Shown here: positions 55,747 through 64,000 of the stretch, one piece after another
Numbering within the stretch: the first letter of the stretch is position 1
How the letters are laid out: each line of letters starts with the position of its first letter
Source: Yamadazyma tenuis
Taxonomy: Eukaryota > Ascomycota > Pichiomycetes > Serinales > Debaryomycetaceae
DNA: 64,000 nucleotides
Assembly: GCF_029203305.1 (NCBI RefSeq)
Contig: NC_089467.1
Location: 310,001 to 374,000 of the forward strand
Direction of reading: 5' to 3'
Notes under the pieces: generated by a model
Seen by the model: the letters and a program-made list of their open reading frames with translations, nothing else
Told to the model about the DNA's origin: nothing
Database searches by the model: none
Position numbers and translations under genes: made by a program

Positions 55747-57561
55747 ATGTTTGAAGTCATCTCGAAAGCTAGGATCGTGGGGTTTGCGGACGGCATTGTC
55801 CTTAGTCTATGTCCTACCATGGATTTACTAGCGTTGTCAATGAACAAAATGTCCATTTGGGTGTTTCGTTTAAATGGCGAAAGAATCTACTCCATAAACA
55901 ACAAATGTATCATCCTCCATCATACATGGAGTCCTGATGGCAAATATTTCTGTGTTAGTGGTGTTGATGGGTTGTGCAAGCTCTATGACACTAATAATGG
56001 TGCTTTGCTACGAGAGTTCAAGTTTATATCTTCAATTGAGCTTATCAATTGGAGTGGGAACCACAAGCTTATTGAAGACGATGAGCTTTTCAAGGTTGAT
56101 ATTCTAAACCATTTACCGCTGGTAGAAGAGTTCACAAATTTCGATGGATTGAACTTTATGGTAGTCAGCTCAGAAGACCAGCTATCGTTTATCTTTAATA
56201 GTTTTGTCAAATTGTCGTTTCCTAAACTGTTCCAGGTTCTTAAGTATGGTGGTTCAAGTCTTTTTAACCAGTTCTACGTGGTGTCTCAAAACGGTTCTCT
56301 AGGTATTGTTAATGTTACTGTTGAACAAAACCCTAATGTGTTGAAGATCATCAAGATTTTCTGCAAAATGAAACATATTCTTCACAACTTCCAGATCGAA
56401 TTGCAAAGTATGGTAGACGAGATACCACAATTTTTCACTATTCTCGACAGGTATATTTCCAACTTCTATGATAACTTAATGACAGAGTCAGAAAAGAATC
56501 TTGATAAAGCACATCATCAGGTTGCCAACTCGTTCACTAATATTCTCTTGACGAACTTGGTTCCTTCTGGGTTGGTGGATTACTGGTTGAACCAGTATGG
56601 TGAAAGAGGCTGGAAGAGATTGGGGAAATTGGGGAACGGAACCTACGACCTTATTCGAAATGTTGCATACAAAAAGCTCATAAACTACTTAGAGAAGTTT
56701 ATTGTGTTAGTTGACGAGCTCAAGAGTGTGATAAAATTCAGCGAACTCGATAGCGAGCGAAACTTCGGCATCAACCTTGAGTCTGTAGAGAAGATCGACA
56801 CCTCCGCCAAGGAATATTTCAAAGTGCTCTACAGGCTTATTTGGGATGTGAATGAAGAACAAAAGCTTTTTAATGAGTTCCTAAATTGGCTGAAGTATCT
56901 TGTTGACTTGTTGACTAAGGACAAGAATGGAGAAGAGCTAAGCTTCCCGGTGGATACCAACCATACCGACTTGATAAAGTACTTTCGGCTGAACTTGTTT
57001 CTGTCGAAATTATTTGAGTACCTCAAATTGGAACTCGATTCCAATGATTTGATACACAATTCTCTGGCCAGCCAAAATGTGGTTGACATCTCTTCGACGT
57101 TAAGAGACTTGTTTGAAGAAGTTTTCTTGGACTTTGAGAAATACTTTGCCTCAATTATACACATGTCAGGTATTGTGCAAGTCGATTCCAGTATCAATCC
57201 TGTGTCAGAATTCAAAATAATCAATGATACCAGTTTCATATGTTCTGTAACTGACACGACCGTTCAAGTTGCCAGTTTCGATATTAAGAAACCTCAAGAA
57301 ATCATTTATAAAGTTCTTGAGTTTCAGAAGATAATCAGCTACAAGATGCAAAATGATAATTTAATTGTGTTGGCTGCGGCTGAAGGTGAATTCTATTTAC
57401 AAAGTTATAATGCCTTTTCCTTGTTGCGAAATAATATGACTCCCACCTACAGCAGTAAAGCTGTGAGTCAAGATCCAAGACATCTCCTTCTTGACGACTC
57501 GAGGAACTTCGGATGCTTGTTAGACACAAACAAAAAAGACTACTGCATTTTTCAACTATGA
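55747..57561 (+). CDS. APC4: Anaphase-promoting complex subunit Apc4
   Basis: Scaffold subunit of the APC/C ubiquitin ligase, 604 residues from ATG 55747 (MFEVISKARIV). The N-terminal Apc4 WD40-like signature CPTMDLLALSMNKMSIWVFRLNGERIY (key residues CPTMDLLA and WVFRLNGE) is followed by HHTWSPDGKYFCVSG. The middle is a long helical domain (about 215-420: FTNILLTNLVPSGLVDYWLNQYGERGWKR). The C-terminal beta part is less conserved. With HRT1 (SCF) the window codes core parts of two cell-cycle ubiquitin ligases. Its stop is 8 bp from the convergent gene. Confidence 0.88.
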   Translation: MFEVISKARIVGFADGIVLSLCPTMDLLALSMNKMSIWVFRLNGERIYSINNKCIILHHTWSPDGKYFCVSGVDGLCKLYDTNNGALLREFKFISSIELINWSGNHKLIEDDELFKVDILNHLPLVEEFTNFDGLNFMVVSSEDQLSFIFNSFVKLSFPKLFQVLKYGGSSLFNQFYVVSQNGSLGIVNVTVEQNPNVLKIIKIFCKMKHILHNFQIELQSMVDEIPQFFTILDRYISNFYDNLMTESEKNLDKAHHQVANSFTNILLTNLVPSGLVDYWLNQYGERGWKRLGKLGNGTYDLIRNVAYKKLINYLEKFIVLVDELKSVIKFSELDSERNFGINLESVEKIDTSAKEYFKVLYRLIWDVNEEQKLFNEFLNWLKYLVDLLTKDKNGEELSFPVDTNHTDLIKYFRLNLFLSKLFEYLKLELDSNDLIHNSLASQNVVDISSTLRDLFEEVFLDFEKYFASIIHMSGIVQVDSSINPVSEFKIINDTSFICSVTDTTVQVASFDIKKPQEIIYKVLEFQKIISYKMQNDNLIVLAAAEGEFYLQSYNAFSLLRNNMTPTYSSKAVSQDPRHLLLDDSRNFGCLLDTNKKDYCIFQL

Positions 57562-57568
57562 AACCAAC

Positions 57569-58534
57569 TTATTGGTAAAACATTACCAGGCTCGTCTCAT
57601 ATTTTCCAGTGTTTGGGTCGTAATAAAACTGCTTTGACAAGTACTCCCTATAAATCTTGACGATGTTTTTGCTGTCGGGAATGAACTTTTTGTTACCCTT
57701 AATTTTCACTATCACTTTACGTCTCTTCTGGATCATGTACGTGAAAAAGTGGGGATTTATATCACCATTTGTTATTTGTCCCAACTGGTCTAATATGGAA
57801 GCAGGAATAGGCTTGTATCGATTGACAACGGATTTGACATAAATAAGCTTGTCTTTCAAGAGCTTGTCTCGTTGAATTATATGCAATGGTAAGCCATACT
57901 TGTTACTTGGATAAGTAACCTCCATTGGCCTCAATTTCAAGTGGGTGATGTTTTCTTTAGAAGCAATGAAATTATACATCTGCTTCACATGATTGAGTAC
58001 CTTCTTCATCTCCTCCTTTTCATGCTCATCATTAAGCTGGTTTCGGGAGATTAAGGGTATATCAGGTATTGTATTAGCATCAAATTTGAAGTAATTAACC
58101 AACAGAAAATCATCCTTCTCCTGTTTTAACTCCTTGTCAAACTCTTGGTGGTATTTTTCGGGTACATCAAGTCGTTTGAACAAGTGCACCTGTGGATAGA
58201 TGTCTCTCACTTGGTCATAGTTATAAGATTCAAATTTTTTGAGAGCTCCGTATTGCTCGGGATAAGACTCGCTACCCATGACATCCTTAAATATATAATC
58301 GAAAAGCATGGTAAGCTTATTCCAATCTTCATAGATAAGTATCTCGTCACAAATTTTGATAAACCTATTGTACTTTTTGGCATCAACCGGTTTTCCGCTG
58401 TGACTATAGCTGTACTTTAAGGGGGTCAGAAATTGTTGTCGAGCATGCTTTTGAAGACATTGTTGTGTATAGGAATCGAACGGGAGACGCCGTATTCTCT
58501 GGAGCACTTGTTTGTAATATGGTGTCACCAGCAT
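57569..58534 (-). CDS. LYR-like mitochondrial protein, RRG1-like
   Basis: A 321-residue protein from ATG 58534 (MLVTPYYKQVLQ). The N-terminal helix YYKQVLQRIRRLPF and the following KHARQQF segment resemble the Complex1_LYR fold and, in overall layout, yeast Rrg1, a mitochondrial protein required for respiratory growth and mtDNA maintenance. The rest is basic and helical with a YLSKQFYYDPNTGKYE tail. No clear catalytic motif is present. The ATG at 58534 is chosen because the upstream in-frame sequence runs into the GAA1 start region on the other strand. Orthology to RRG1 is a moderate inference. A 77-bp divergent promoter with TCGCGA (58555-58560) is shared with GAA1. Confidence 0.5.
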   Translation of the reverse strand: MLVTPYYKQVLQRIRRLPFDSYTQQCLQKHARQQFLTPLKYSYSHSGKPVDAKKYNRFIKICDEILIYEDWNKLTMLFDYIFKDVMGSESYPEQYGALKKFESYNYDQVRDIYPQVHLFKRLDVPEKYHQEFDKELKQEKDDFLLVNYFKFDANTIPDIPLISRNQLNDEHEKEEMKKVLNHVKQMYNFIASKENITHLKLRPMEVTYPSNKYGLPLHIIQRDKLLKDKLIYVKSVVNRYKPIPASILDQLGQITNGDINPHFFTYMIQKRRKVIVKIKGNKKFIPDSKNIVKIYREYLSKQFYYDPNTGKYETSLVMFYQ

Positions 58535-58611
58535 TAAACTAGTCAAGATGCGATTCGCGATGTTTGCAAAATTGTAAATCACTGAAAAAGAACCACCACG
58601 TCTTCTCCAAA

Positions 58612-60495
58612 ATGGCTCTCGCAGAGACAATATTGAGAGCGGTCCACAAGCATGACTTGGTACCCAAGCTCACGAGAGCGTTGCCATGGATCTCTTTGTT
58701 GTTCTCATTTGCCAGTGTGATCTGGTTATTGATGTTACCCATAGATGGAAACTATCGAAAATCATACATTTCAGAGAACGCATTGATGCCAGGACAAGTC
58801 ACCTCATATTTCAGAGAAAGTGAATGGAATATCGTTCGAGGGTATCGAAATGAGTTGAAGATCTTTGAAGGTGCTGCAATTGATGAAAGAAACGCGGTGG
58901 TAGAAGGCTGGTTGAAAGATATTGGCTTAAAGACAGCATATCATCGTTTACATGATCCTTCGGTTCAAGATAATATGTATGCAATTCTACATGCCGCTCG
59001 TGGTGACGATACGGAAGCCATGGTTTTGTCGGTTCCATGGACTACTTCGGATGGTGAGTATAATTTGGGTGGTGCATCGTTGGCAGTAGCGTTAGCTCGT
59101 TACTTCAACCGAATGTCAATTTGGTCTAAGAACATCATTATTGTTTTCAGCGAGGATGGACATAAATCCTTACGGTCTTGGGTTGAGGCTTACCATACAT
59201 CTTTGGACACCACTGCTGGGTCCATAGAAGCTGCCATTGTTCTTGAATATGGTGGTGACTCTGATTATTTCGAATATTATGAAATGCACTACGAAGGATT
59301 GAATGGTCAATTACCCAACTTAGACTTGTTAAACACGGCTAACTTGGTGTCATACCACGAAAATATCCATATATCCATCCAGCAAACTGAAGGAGAAAAG
59401 TTGACACGAAATGATTATCTAACTAGGTTGAAGACCTTCTTGAAAGGAATCGTTAGCTTAACGCTAGCTGGTATTGTTACCCCCAGTAACGGTTGTGAGT
59501 CATTTTCGGGCTGGCAAATCCAAGCCTTTACCATCAAGGTGAAAGGAACACTGGGTGGTAATGATATCACCCAGATTGGGAGAGTGGTGGACGAAACATT
59601 TAGATCCGTTAACAACTTGTTGGAGAAGTTTCACCAGTCTTTCTTCTTTTACTTAATGTTAGGACCCCGATACTTTGTGTCCATTGGAACTTACTTACCA
59701 TCTGCAGCCTTGATCGCTGCTAGTTTTGCATTGTCTTCGTTGAGTTGCATGTTAAACAGTGGGTTCACCATTCCACATTTCTTGCTTAACATCTCCTCAG
59801 TCTTGAAATTTTTTGTGATGATAGAACTATCATCCTTTTTGTTGTCGACATTTTTGCCATACTTGGTCAAGCAAACTACAGATGAACTGGACAAAATTTC
59901 TTTGGTCAACTTGATTCTTCTTTCAATGACTTCATTGGTTGTAGCTTTGTCACTGACTCCATTTACCAAGCATTTCTACATTTCCAAGGTAAATATTAAC
60001 TCAAAGTTTGCCTTTTCAATGATCTCGTTCTCGTTGTTCTTTATTGCAATGGTCATAGTTGCCTTGTTAATCTTGAACTTCTCATTGGCTTTGTGTATTG
60101 GACTTTTGGCTATGCCCTTGCAATTTGTTCAGCAGCTTTTAAACTCCATAGAAGTTGACGAGTTCAACTCCAAACTCATCAAGTCAAGTAATCCAGTGTT
60201 CCAAGCAATTGAAAATAATAAGGCCAAAATCAAAGTGTTTTTATGTTTATTTGTATCAAATCCATTCTTTGTGGTTTACATCACTGGTGGCTTGTACTTG
60301 GAAGCCTTCGGTTATCAAAATGGAACATTGAACCTTATGACCGGTTTATTGACCAGTTGGGATGATGTTCAATGCTGGACATGGTTTATTGTTATGCTTG
60401 GGTGGTTCCCTGCCTGGTTATCCATAGCCATAAGCTGTGGACTTGGGGATTTCAAGAACCAAGCCCCAGTCTCCTACATCAAAAAAAATCAATAG
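58612..60495 (+). CDS. GAA1: GPI transamidase subunit Gaa1
   Basis: ER multispanning subunit of the GPI transamidase, which brings the GPI lipid to the enzyme; 627 residues from ATG 58612 (MALAETILRAVHK). One membrane span lies near the N-terminus (about 28-45, LLFSFASVIWLLMLP). A lumenal M28-peptidase-like domain follows, with LKIFEGAAIDERNAVVEGWL, YAILHAARGDDTEAMVLSVPW and IIVFSEDGHKSLRSWVEAYH. Six or so C-terminal membrane spans complete it (about 370-615). The metal ligands of true M28 peptidases are not apparent, as in other Gaa1 proteins. GPI17, encoding a partner subunit, is also in this window. Confidence 0.93.
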   Translation: MALAETILRAVHKHDLVPKLTRALPWISLLFSFASVIWLLMLPIDGNYRKSYISENALMPGQVTSYFRESEWNIVRGYRNELKIFEGAAIDERNAVVEGWLKDIGLKTAYHRLHDPSVQDNMYAILHAARGDDTEAMVLSVPWTTSDGEYNLGGASLAVALARYFNRMSIWSKNIIIVFSEDGHKSLRSWVEAYHTSLDTTAGSIEAAIVLEYGGDSDYFEYYEMHYEGLNGQLPNLDLLNTANLVSYHENIHISIQQTEGEKLTRNDYLTRLKTFLKGIVSLTLAGIVTPSNGCESFSGWQIQAFTIKVKGTLGGNDITQIGRVVDETFRSVNNLLEKFHQSFFFYLMLGPRYFVSIGTYLPSAALIAASFALSSLSCMLNSGFTIPHFLLNISSVLKFFVMIELSSFLLSTFLPYLVKQTTDELDKISLVNLILLSMTSLVVALSLTPFTKHFYISKVNINSKFAFSMISFSLFFIAMVIVALLILNFSLALCIGLLAMPLQFVQQLLNSIEVDEFNSKLIKSSNPVFQAIENNKAKIKVFLCLFVSNPFFVVYITGGLYLEAFGYQNGTLNLMTGLLTSWDDVQCWTWFIVMLGWFPAWLSIAISCGLGDFKNQAPVSYIKKNQ

Positions 60496-60545
60496 TTGTC
60501 GGAATATATTCATATAAGTTATAATAAATACAAGAAAAAGCATCT

Positions 60546-62078
60546 CTAACCCTTATACTTTTTGACAAATTCTTTGTGGAAATTAGCCCAGCTTTCGATC
60601 CACTCTGTACCTGGAGGTAAGAAGGTTGTTCTCAAGTGATAAGTATCAGGAACTTGACCAAAACCAGAACCTGGAACACAACAGATTCCAGTGCTTTCTA
60701 ATAATTCGACACAGTACAACTCATCCACAACCACACCAGTGTCATCAGAATCTTTGTACAACTTAGGGTAGCTCTCCTCTGTAAAGTTCAATCTAGGGAA
60801 CAAGTACATGGCACCCATTGGTTTGTTACAAGTGATATCCTCCATTTTGTTGAAGGCAGCGTATAGTGATGAAGATCTCCCTTGTAAGTCACTGTGGATA
60901 CCACTGGTCTCCGCATGATATACTTCATACGATTCCTGACCAGGCTTAGGAGGGTTAACCATCAACTCCATCAAAGCCTGGCCAGAAACAACAGAACACA
61001 AGTTAATAGAAGCCAATTTGAAAACCACCTGTCTGACTTCTTCAGTGAAGCCAACCAACTCCATATATCCACCTCTTTGACCACATTCACCACTCACCCC
61101 TTTAGAGGTGGAGTGCAAAGAAGCCAATTGCACATTGGAGTACAATTCTGGGTGTTGTTCGTTCAACTCACTCAACACTCTCTTCATTGACACAAACTCT
61201 CCTTCAAAAACGTTTTCCTGGTAAACCTCATCTGCAATCAACACCAAACCATGTTCTGCAGCAATATCAATGATATTTTTGATGTCCTCTTTGGTTAAAA
61301 TAGCACCAGTTGGGTTACCGGGATTGATCACCACTAAAGCCTTGATGTTGATTCCCTTGGCATTGTTTTCATGGATTAACTGTCTAATTTGAGTAGGATT
61401 TGTTGACCAATTGTTGGCTTCGTCCAAAAAGTATCCAATTGGCACAGCATTGTTCAAAGCAATGGTAGCAGTGTACAAAGGATACTGAGGTATTGGGATC
61501 AAGAAGCCCGAGTTCTTGTCACTAGACAAAATCTGTAACAAGTATTGTACAGCAGCAGAAGCACCTCCTGTCAAAAAAATACTTTGAGGGTCGGCTGGGT
61601 ATCCGTCTCTTTCGGAAATAAACTTTGCAACTGACTTTCTCACGTAGCTATCTCCTTGAGAATGGCTGTATGCTCCCATAGATCCGGTGGAACCCAAGAT
61701 AGTTTTGGCTCTTTCGATCACGTCCTTAGGGAATAACTCGTGGATTACAGAAGCGTCGACCTTGTCTAAGATATGAGGATACTGCAATAACGACAATACT
61801 TGGCGGTACCAGGTCAAGGGTTTTTGGTCTAATTGTTGAGGGTTGCCGATATTGGCGCTGATGATTCTATCGTAGGGTAAGCCGTGGCTATTTGGATTGG
61901 ATTCAATATGGTTTCTAATTTCATCTGCTCGAATGGGGATCTTACCTCTGACGGCATACTTTGCATCCAAAGTCAGTTGGTTCAATTCGCTAGCGAGAAG
62001 CGGTTTGGCAGGCGTAAAGCTAATGTGCCTAGCCCCCATAATTCGTTGGGAGAGTTTAAAGGTCAACCTTCTGTTCAT
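60546..62078 (-). CDS. ALT1: Alanine aminotransferase
   Basis: PLP-dependent transaminase interconverting alanine and 2-oxoglutarate with pyruvate and glutamate, 510 residues. The N-terminus (MNRRLTFKLSQRIMGARHISFTPA) looks like a mitochondrial presequence. The aminotransferase fold motifs are GNPQQLDQKP (substrate arm), FLTGGASAAVQYLLQI, VINPGNPTGAIL, LIADEVYQENVFEGEF, and the PLP lysine in LASLHSTSKGVSGECGQRGGY (key motif STSKG). TCGCGA lies 50 bp upstream. The window end carries URK1 beyond a small gene. Confidence 0.95.
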   Translation of the reverse strand: MNRRLTFKLSQRIMGARHISFTPAKPLLASELNQLTLDAKYAVRGKIPIRADEIRNHIESNPNSHGLPYDRIISANIGNPQQLDQKPLTWYRQVLSLLQYPHILDKVDASVIHELFPKDVIERAKTILGSTGSMGAYSHSQGDSYVRKSVAKFISERDGYPADPQSIFLTGGASAAVQYLLQILSSDKNSGFLIPIPQYPLYTATIALNNAVPIGYFLDEANNWSTNPTQIRQLIHENNAKGINIKALVVINPGNPTGAILTKEDIKNIIDIAAEHGLVLIADEVYQENVFEGEFVSMKRVLSELNEQHPELYSNVQLASLHSTSKGVSGECGQRGGYMELVGFTEEVRQVVFKLASINLCSVVSGQALMELMVNPPKPGQESYEVYHAETSGIHSDLQGRSSSLYAAFNKMEDITCNKPMGAMYLFPRLNFTEESYPKLYKDSDDTGVVVDELYCVELLESTGICCVPGSGFGQVPDTYHLRTTFLPPGTEWIESWANFHKEFVKKYKG

Positions 62079-63058
62079 ACTAAGTTAAAGCCCAATGGAT
62101 TTTAACTATTCGATTTCAACAAACACATCGCGAAAAGAATCGGACTTTAAATCCCTTGCCATTTCATCTCAGAAGGGTAATCTAATGATCTAGTAAGCGT
62201 GTGTGTGTTTCTGGGGAAGGTGATTCTATTCACAGAGGCATGCTATACTTTTTTAAAAATTATGGGCGATGGTGGCCGGTCTTGTTGGGTTATATTAGTC
62301 ATAAGGAGTTCGGAAAAGGGTTTTCAGCCCAACGAGAGTGTCTTCTCAAAAACACCCACATACAAATGAACTGATATAAGTTTCACCCATAAATATTTAC
62401 TTGGTTGACAATGGCAGCTTTATTTGTGTATTGAGCAATATTTGTAAAATTTGCAACCACAAGCTGGGTAAAGAATCGAAAAAAAACAACTACCATGAGC
62501 TTTGGGAAACCAGGCAAAAACAAATAGTATTATTCCACCCGTCACACCACCCACCTCATACCATAACTCCCTTCCACATCACCACCCCAACTATATAATG
62601 GGATATGCCCATCATGGATGATCTACAGAAGTGTGGGGTGAGGCTCCAGAAAAACTCTCTAAAGCTCGTGTGCCAGATCGTGTTTGTGGCTCTGACATTT
62701 TTCAAGCAACCGCAAACGCGGTGCCTGGGATCGCTGTGTCTATTGCTATTGTAGGTGCGTGTGGCTTGCCATACGGATTTAGCCCCGCTGCAATTTAACA
62801 ATCAATCTTATCTAGTTGCAATCCCTCCTTAATCACTGGAGGAACCCATGTTCTTATCAAACTCTGGGAGCTGACCCTTAGCCGATGGGACGAGTCGTCT
62901 AATCACTTGATGTAAACAAGGCTTGTAGGACCTGTATCTTGGGTGTGTCTGAGAACCCGCATATTTTGACTAAAAGTAACCCCATATTTTGGGCTCGTAT
63001 TTTTCCCTGGATATATAATGCCTCTCCTTCCCGGCACTTTTCTTTTCAATTTTATAGT
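62079..63058. other. Intergenic region of about 1 kb
   Basis: No convincing gene is seen. It holds TCGCGA (62128-62133) in the ALT1 promoter, CT-rich stretches around 62530-62590, and a TATATAA box at about 63012-63018 before the small gene at 63059. Frames at 62401-62598 and 62556-62801 are unconserved. Confidence 0.4.
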
Positions 63059-63445
63059 ATGACTTTCAAACTAGCAATAGAGAGCGTTCCTGTGGGTCTG
63101 GATTTTACAAGCGGTGAGTTATCACCTTCTACATCACCTTCATCTAGAGGACCTCTAGAAGCATTCCTACTCGAGAGTGACAAAGGTGACAATTCAAGTG
63201 CCAAACCTATAAGAAAAACCGTGAGCATTTCCGATATGGAAAAGCACTCCAGGCAGGCGGGTCTATATCTTACGCAGCCGGAGAGACAGTATTCTGTGTG
63301 CGATCTAGACACACCTGATCCACAAATACCTATTTTTCCCGCTGACGACAAAAAGCAAGATTACCTTGATTTACATGGATTGAACCACCACCGGCGGAAC
63401 TCAGTTGCGTTGAAATTTCAAACACCAAAGTCCATAATCAACTAG
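63059..63445 (+). CDS. Small Ser/Pro-rich protein with PKA-like sites
   Basis: A 128-residue protein from ATG 63059 (MTFKLAIESVPVGLDF) preceded by a TATA box about 45 bp upstream. I do not recognise its family. It is hydrophilic, without membrane or signal segments. Two basophilic kinase-type sites stand out: RKTVS (about 53-57) and RRNSV near the C-terminus, followed by the tail LKFQTPKSIIN. The pattern recalls small PKA or stress-signalling regulators, but the role is not inferable. Upstream in-frame codons from 62939 lack an ATG and look non-coding. Confidence 0.55.
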   Translation: MTFKLAIESVPVGLDFTSGELSPSTSPSSRGPLEAFLLESDKGDNSSAKPIRKTVSISDMEKHSRQAGLYLTQPERQYSVCDLDTPDPQIPIFPADDKKQDYLDLHGLNHHRRNSVALKFQTPKSIIN

Positions 63446-63568
63446 GGACTTTTCCACAAGAATCACGATGGGGTTGGTGTCTATTTCCTTTTCTTCTGTT
63501 TGCATTCGCGTTGGTGTCCGTCACCTGATCAAGAGGTTGAATTCAAAAATAATATGTACTTATTAATC

Positions 63569-64000
63569 CTACTTGGCGCCAAAATATAACGAGTCAATGA
63601 ACCGATTTTTGAAATGCCAGTTGCTGTCTATGAATTGTTCAGGATTATACTTGGGGAATTTGGAGGTGTCTCCAAGTGAGCTCAATTTTCCCACCACTAT
63701 TTTCACCCGGGGAAACACCCTCAAAATTCTTCTCAATCCGATTTCTGTAGACAAATAGCTGCAAAATATAATGTCCGTTTCCCCAATCTTATGGTCGATT
63801 AATACTTGTATGGCCATGATTGCTGCCGCCCCGCTGATTATCTGGGCATCAAAAAGTAGAATCTTCTTATTTTTAAGATTATCGATACCTCTGGGTAATC
63901 TCTCTTGGTGGAGCTGAGGCTCACCAGTTAAGGAATCAGACTGAATCAATAATTTTCCAATGGGAATTTCAAGAAACGTTCTCTTGAGAGATGTGACAAA
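63569..64000 (-). CDS. URK1: Uridine kinase, C-terminal part (runs off the window)
   Basis: Partial gene: the frame is open to the last base of the window and its stop is at 63569. The visible 143 or so residues form the C-terminal uracil-phosphoribosyltransferase-like domain that fungal Urk1 carries after its kinase domain. Diagnostic parts are KRTFLEIPIGKLLIQSD and SLTGEPQLH, the (L)LFDAQIISGAAAIMAIQVLID segment (PRPP-binding-like loop), FCSYLSTEIGLRRI and the tail FIDSLYFGAK. Urk1 phosphorylates uridine and cytidine in pyrimidine salvage. A stand-alone UPRTase is the alternative, less likely by the end and spacing. Confidence 0.75.
   Translation of the reverse strand, partial: FVTSLKRTFLEIPIGKLLIQSDSLTGEPQLHQERLPRGIDNLKNKKILLFDAQIISGAAAIMAIQVLIDHKIGETDIIFCSYLSTEIGLRRILRVFPRVKIVVGKLSSLGDTSKFPKYNPEQFIDSNWHFKNRFIDSLYFGAK

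Overview
This window is nuclear DNA of a budding yeast of the CTG-Ser clade (Debaryomycetaceae-like; species not identifiable from the sequence alone). It is densely packed with mostly intronless genes in short intergenic gaps, TATA boxes, GTATGT/TACTAAC introns confined to the 5' ends of a few genes, and a very low CTG codon count. The decisive sign is in SMC3: the invariant Walker A serine is encoded by CTG (17450-17452), so CTG should be read as Ser throughout this window.

Left part (1-21 kb): an AIF/AMID-type oxidoreductase behind a duplicated promoter module, an unusual RNase III-fold protein, NET1, RAD28, SES1, a decayed short-chain dehydrogenase, a small spliced Cys-rich tail protein whose first coding exon is only the ATG, a NUFIP/CCCH protein, a sphingolipid delta-8 desaturase, SMC3, a frameshifted TDP1, HOC1 and MOG1. 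Middle (22-48 kb): APL2, MED7, three-exon HRT1, spliced PHA2, RPL9, CCP1, STH1, PAM17, KGD1, a ROG1-type lipase, NUC1, GPI17, TMA64 and a protein joining two cyclic-nucleotide-binding domains to an F-box and leucine-rich repeats. Right part (48-64 kb): a 3.45-kb stretch without convincing genes, a RhoGAP, an unrecognised gene with codon usage unlike its neighbours, MRPL1, APC4, an RRG1-like LYR protein, GAA1, ALT1, a small phosphosite-rich protein and the C-terminal end of URK1 running off the window.

The genes form no single pathway, as is normal for a yeast chromosome arm, but some themes recur: mitochondrial function (CCP1, PAM17, KGD1, NUC1, MRPL1, ALT1), chromosome biology (SMC3, STH1, NET1, TDP1, RAD28, APC4, HRT1) and GPI anchoring (GPI17 and GAA1, two subunits of one transamidase). 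A palindromic TCGCGA hexamer recurs within about 110 bp upstream of seven start codons.

The items most worth a second look are the CTG-encoded Walker A serine, the RNase III-fold gene that keeps four acidic catalytic positions but has no double-stranded-RNA-binding domain, the SDR that lost both its start codon and catalytic lysine, the single-base frameshift in TDP1, the gene desert and the orphan gene at 53.3 kb. No tRNA, rRNA, transposon or CRISPR feature was found.
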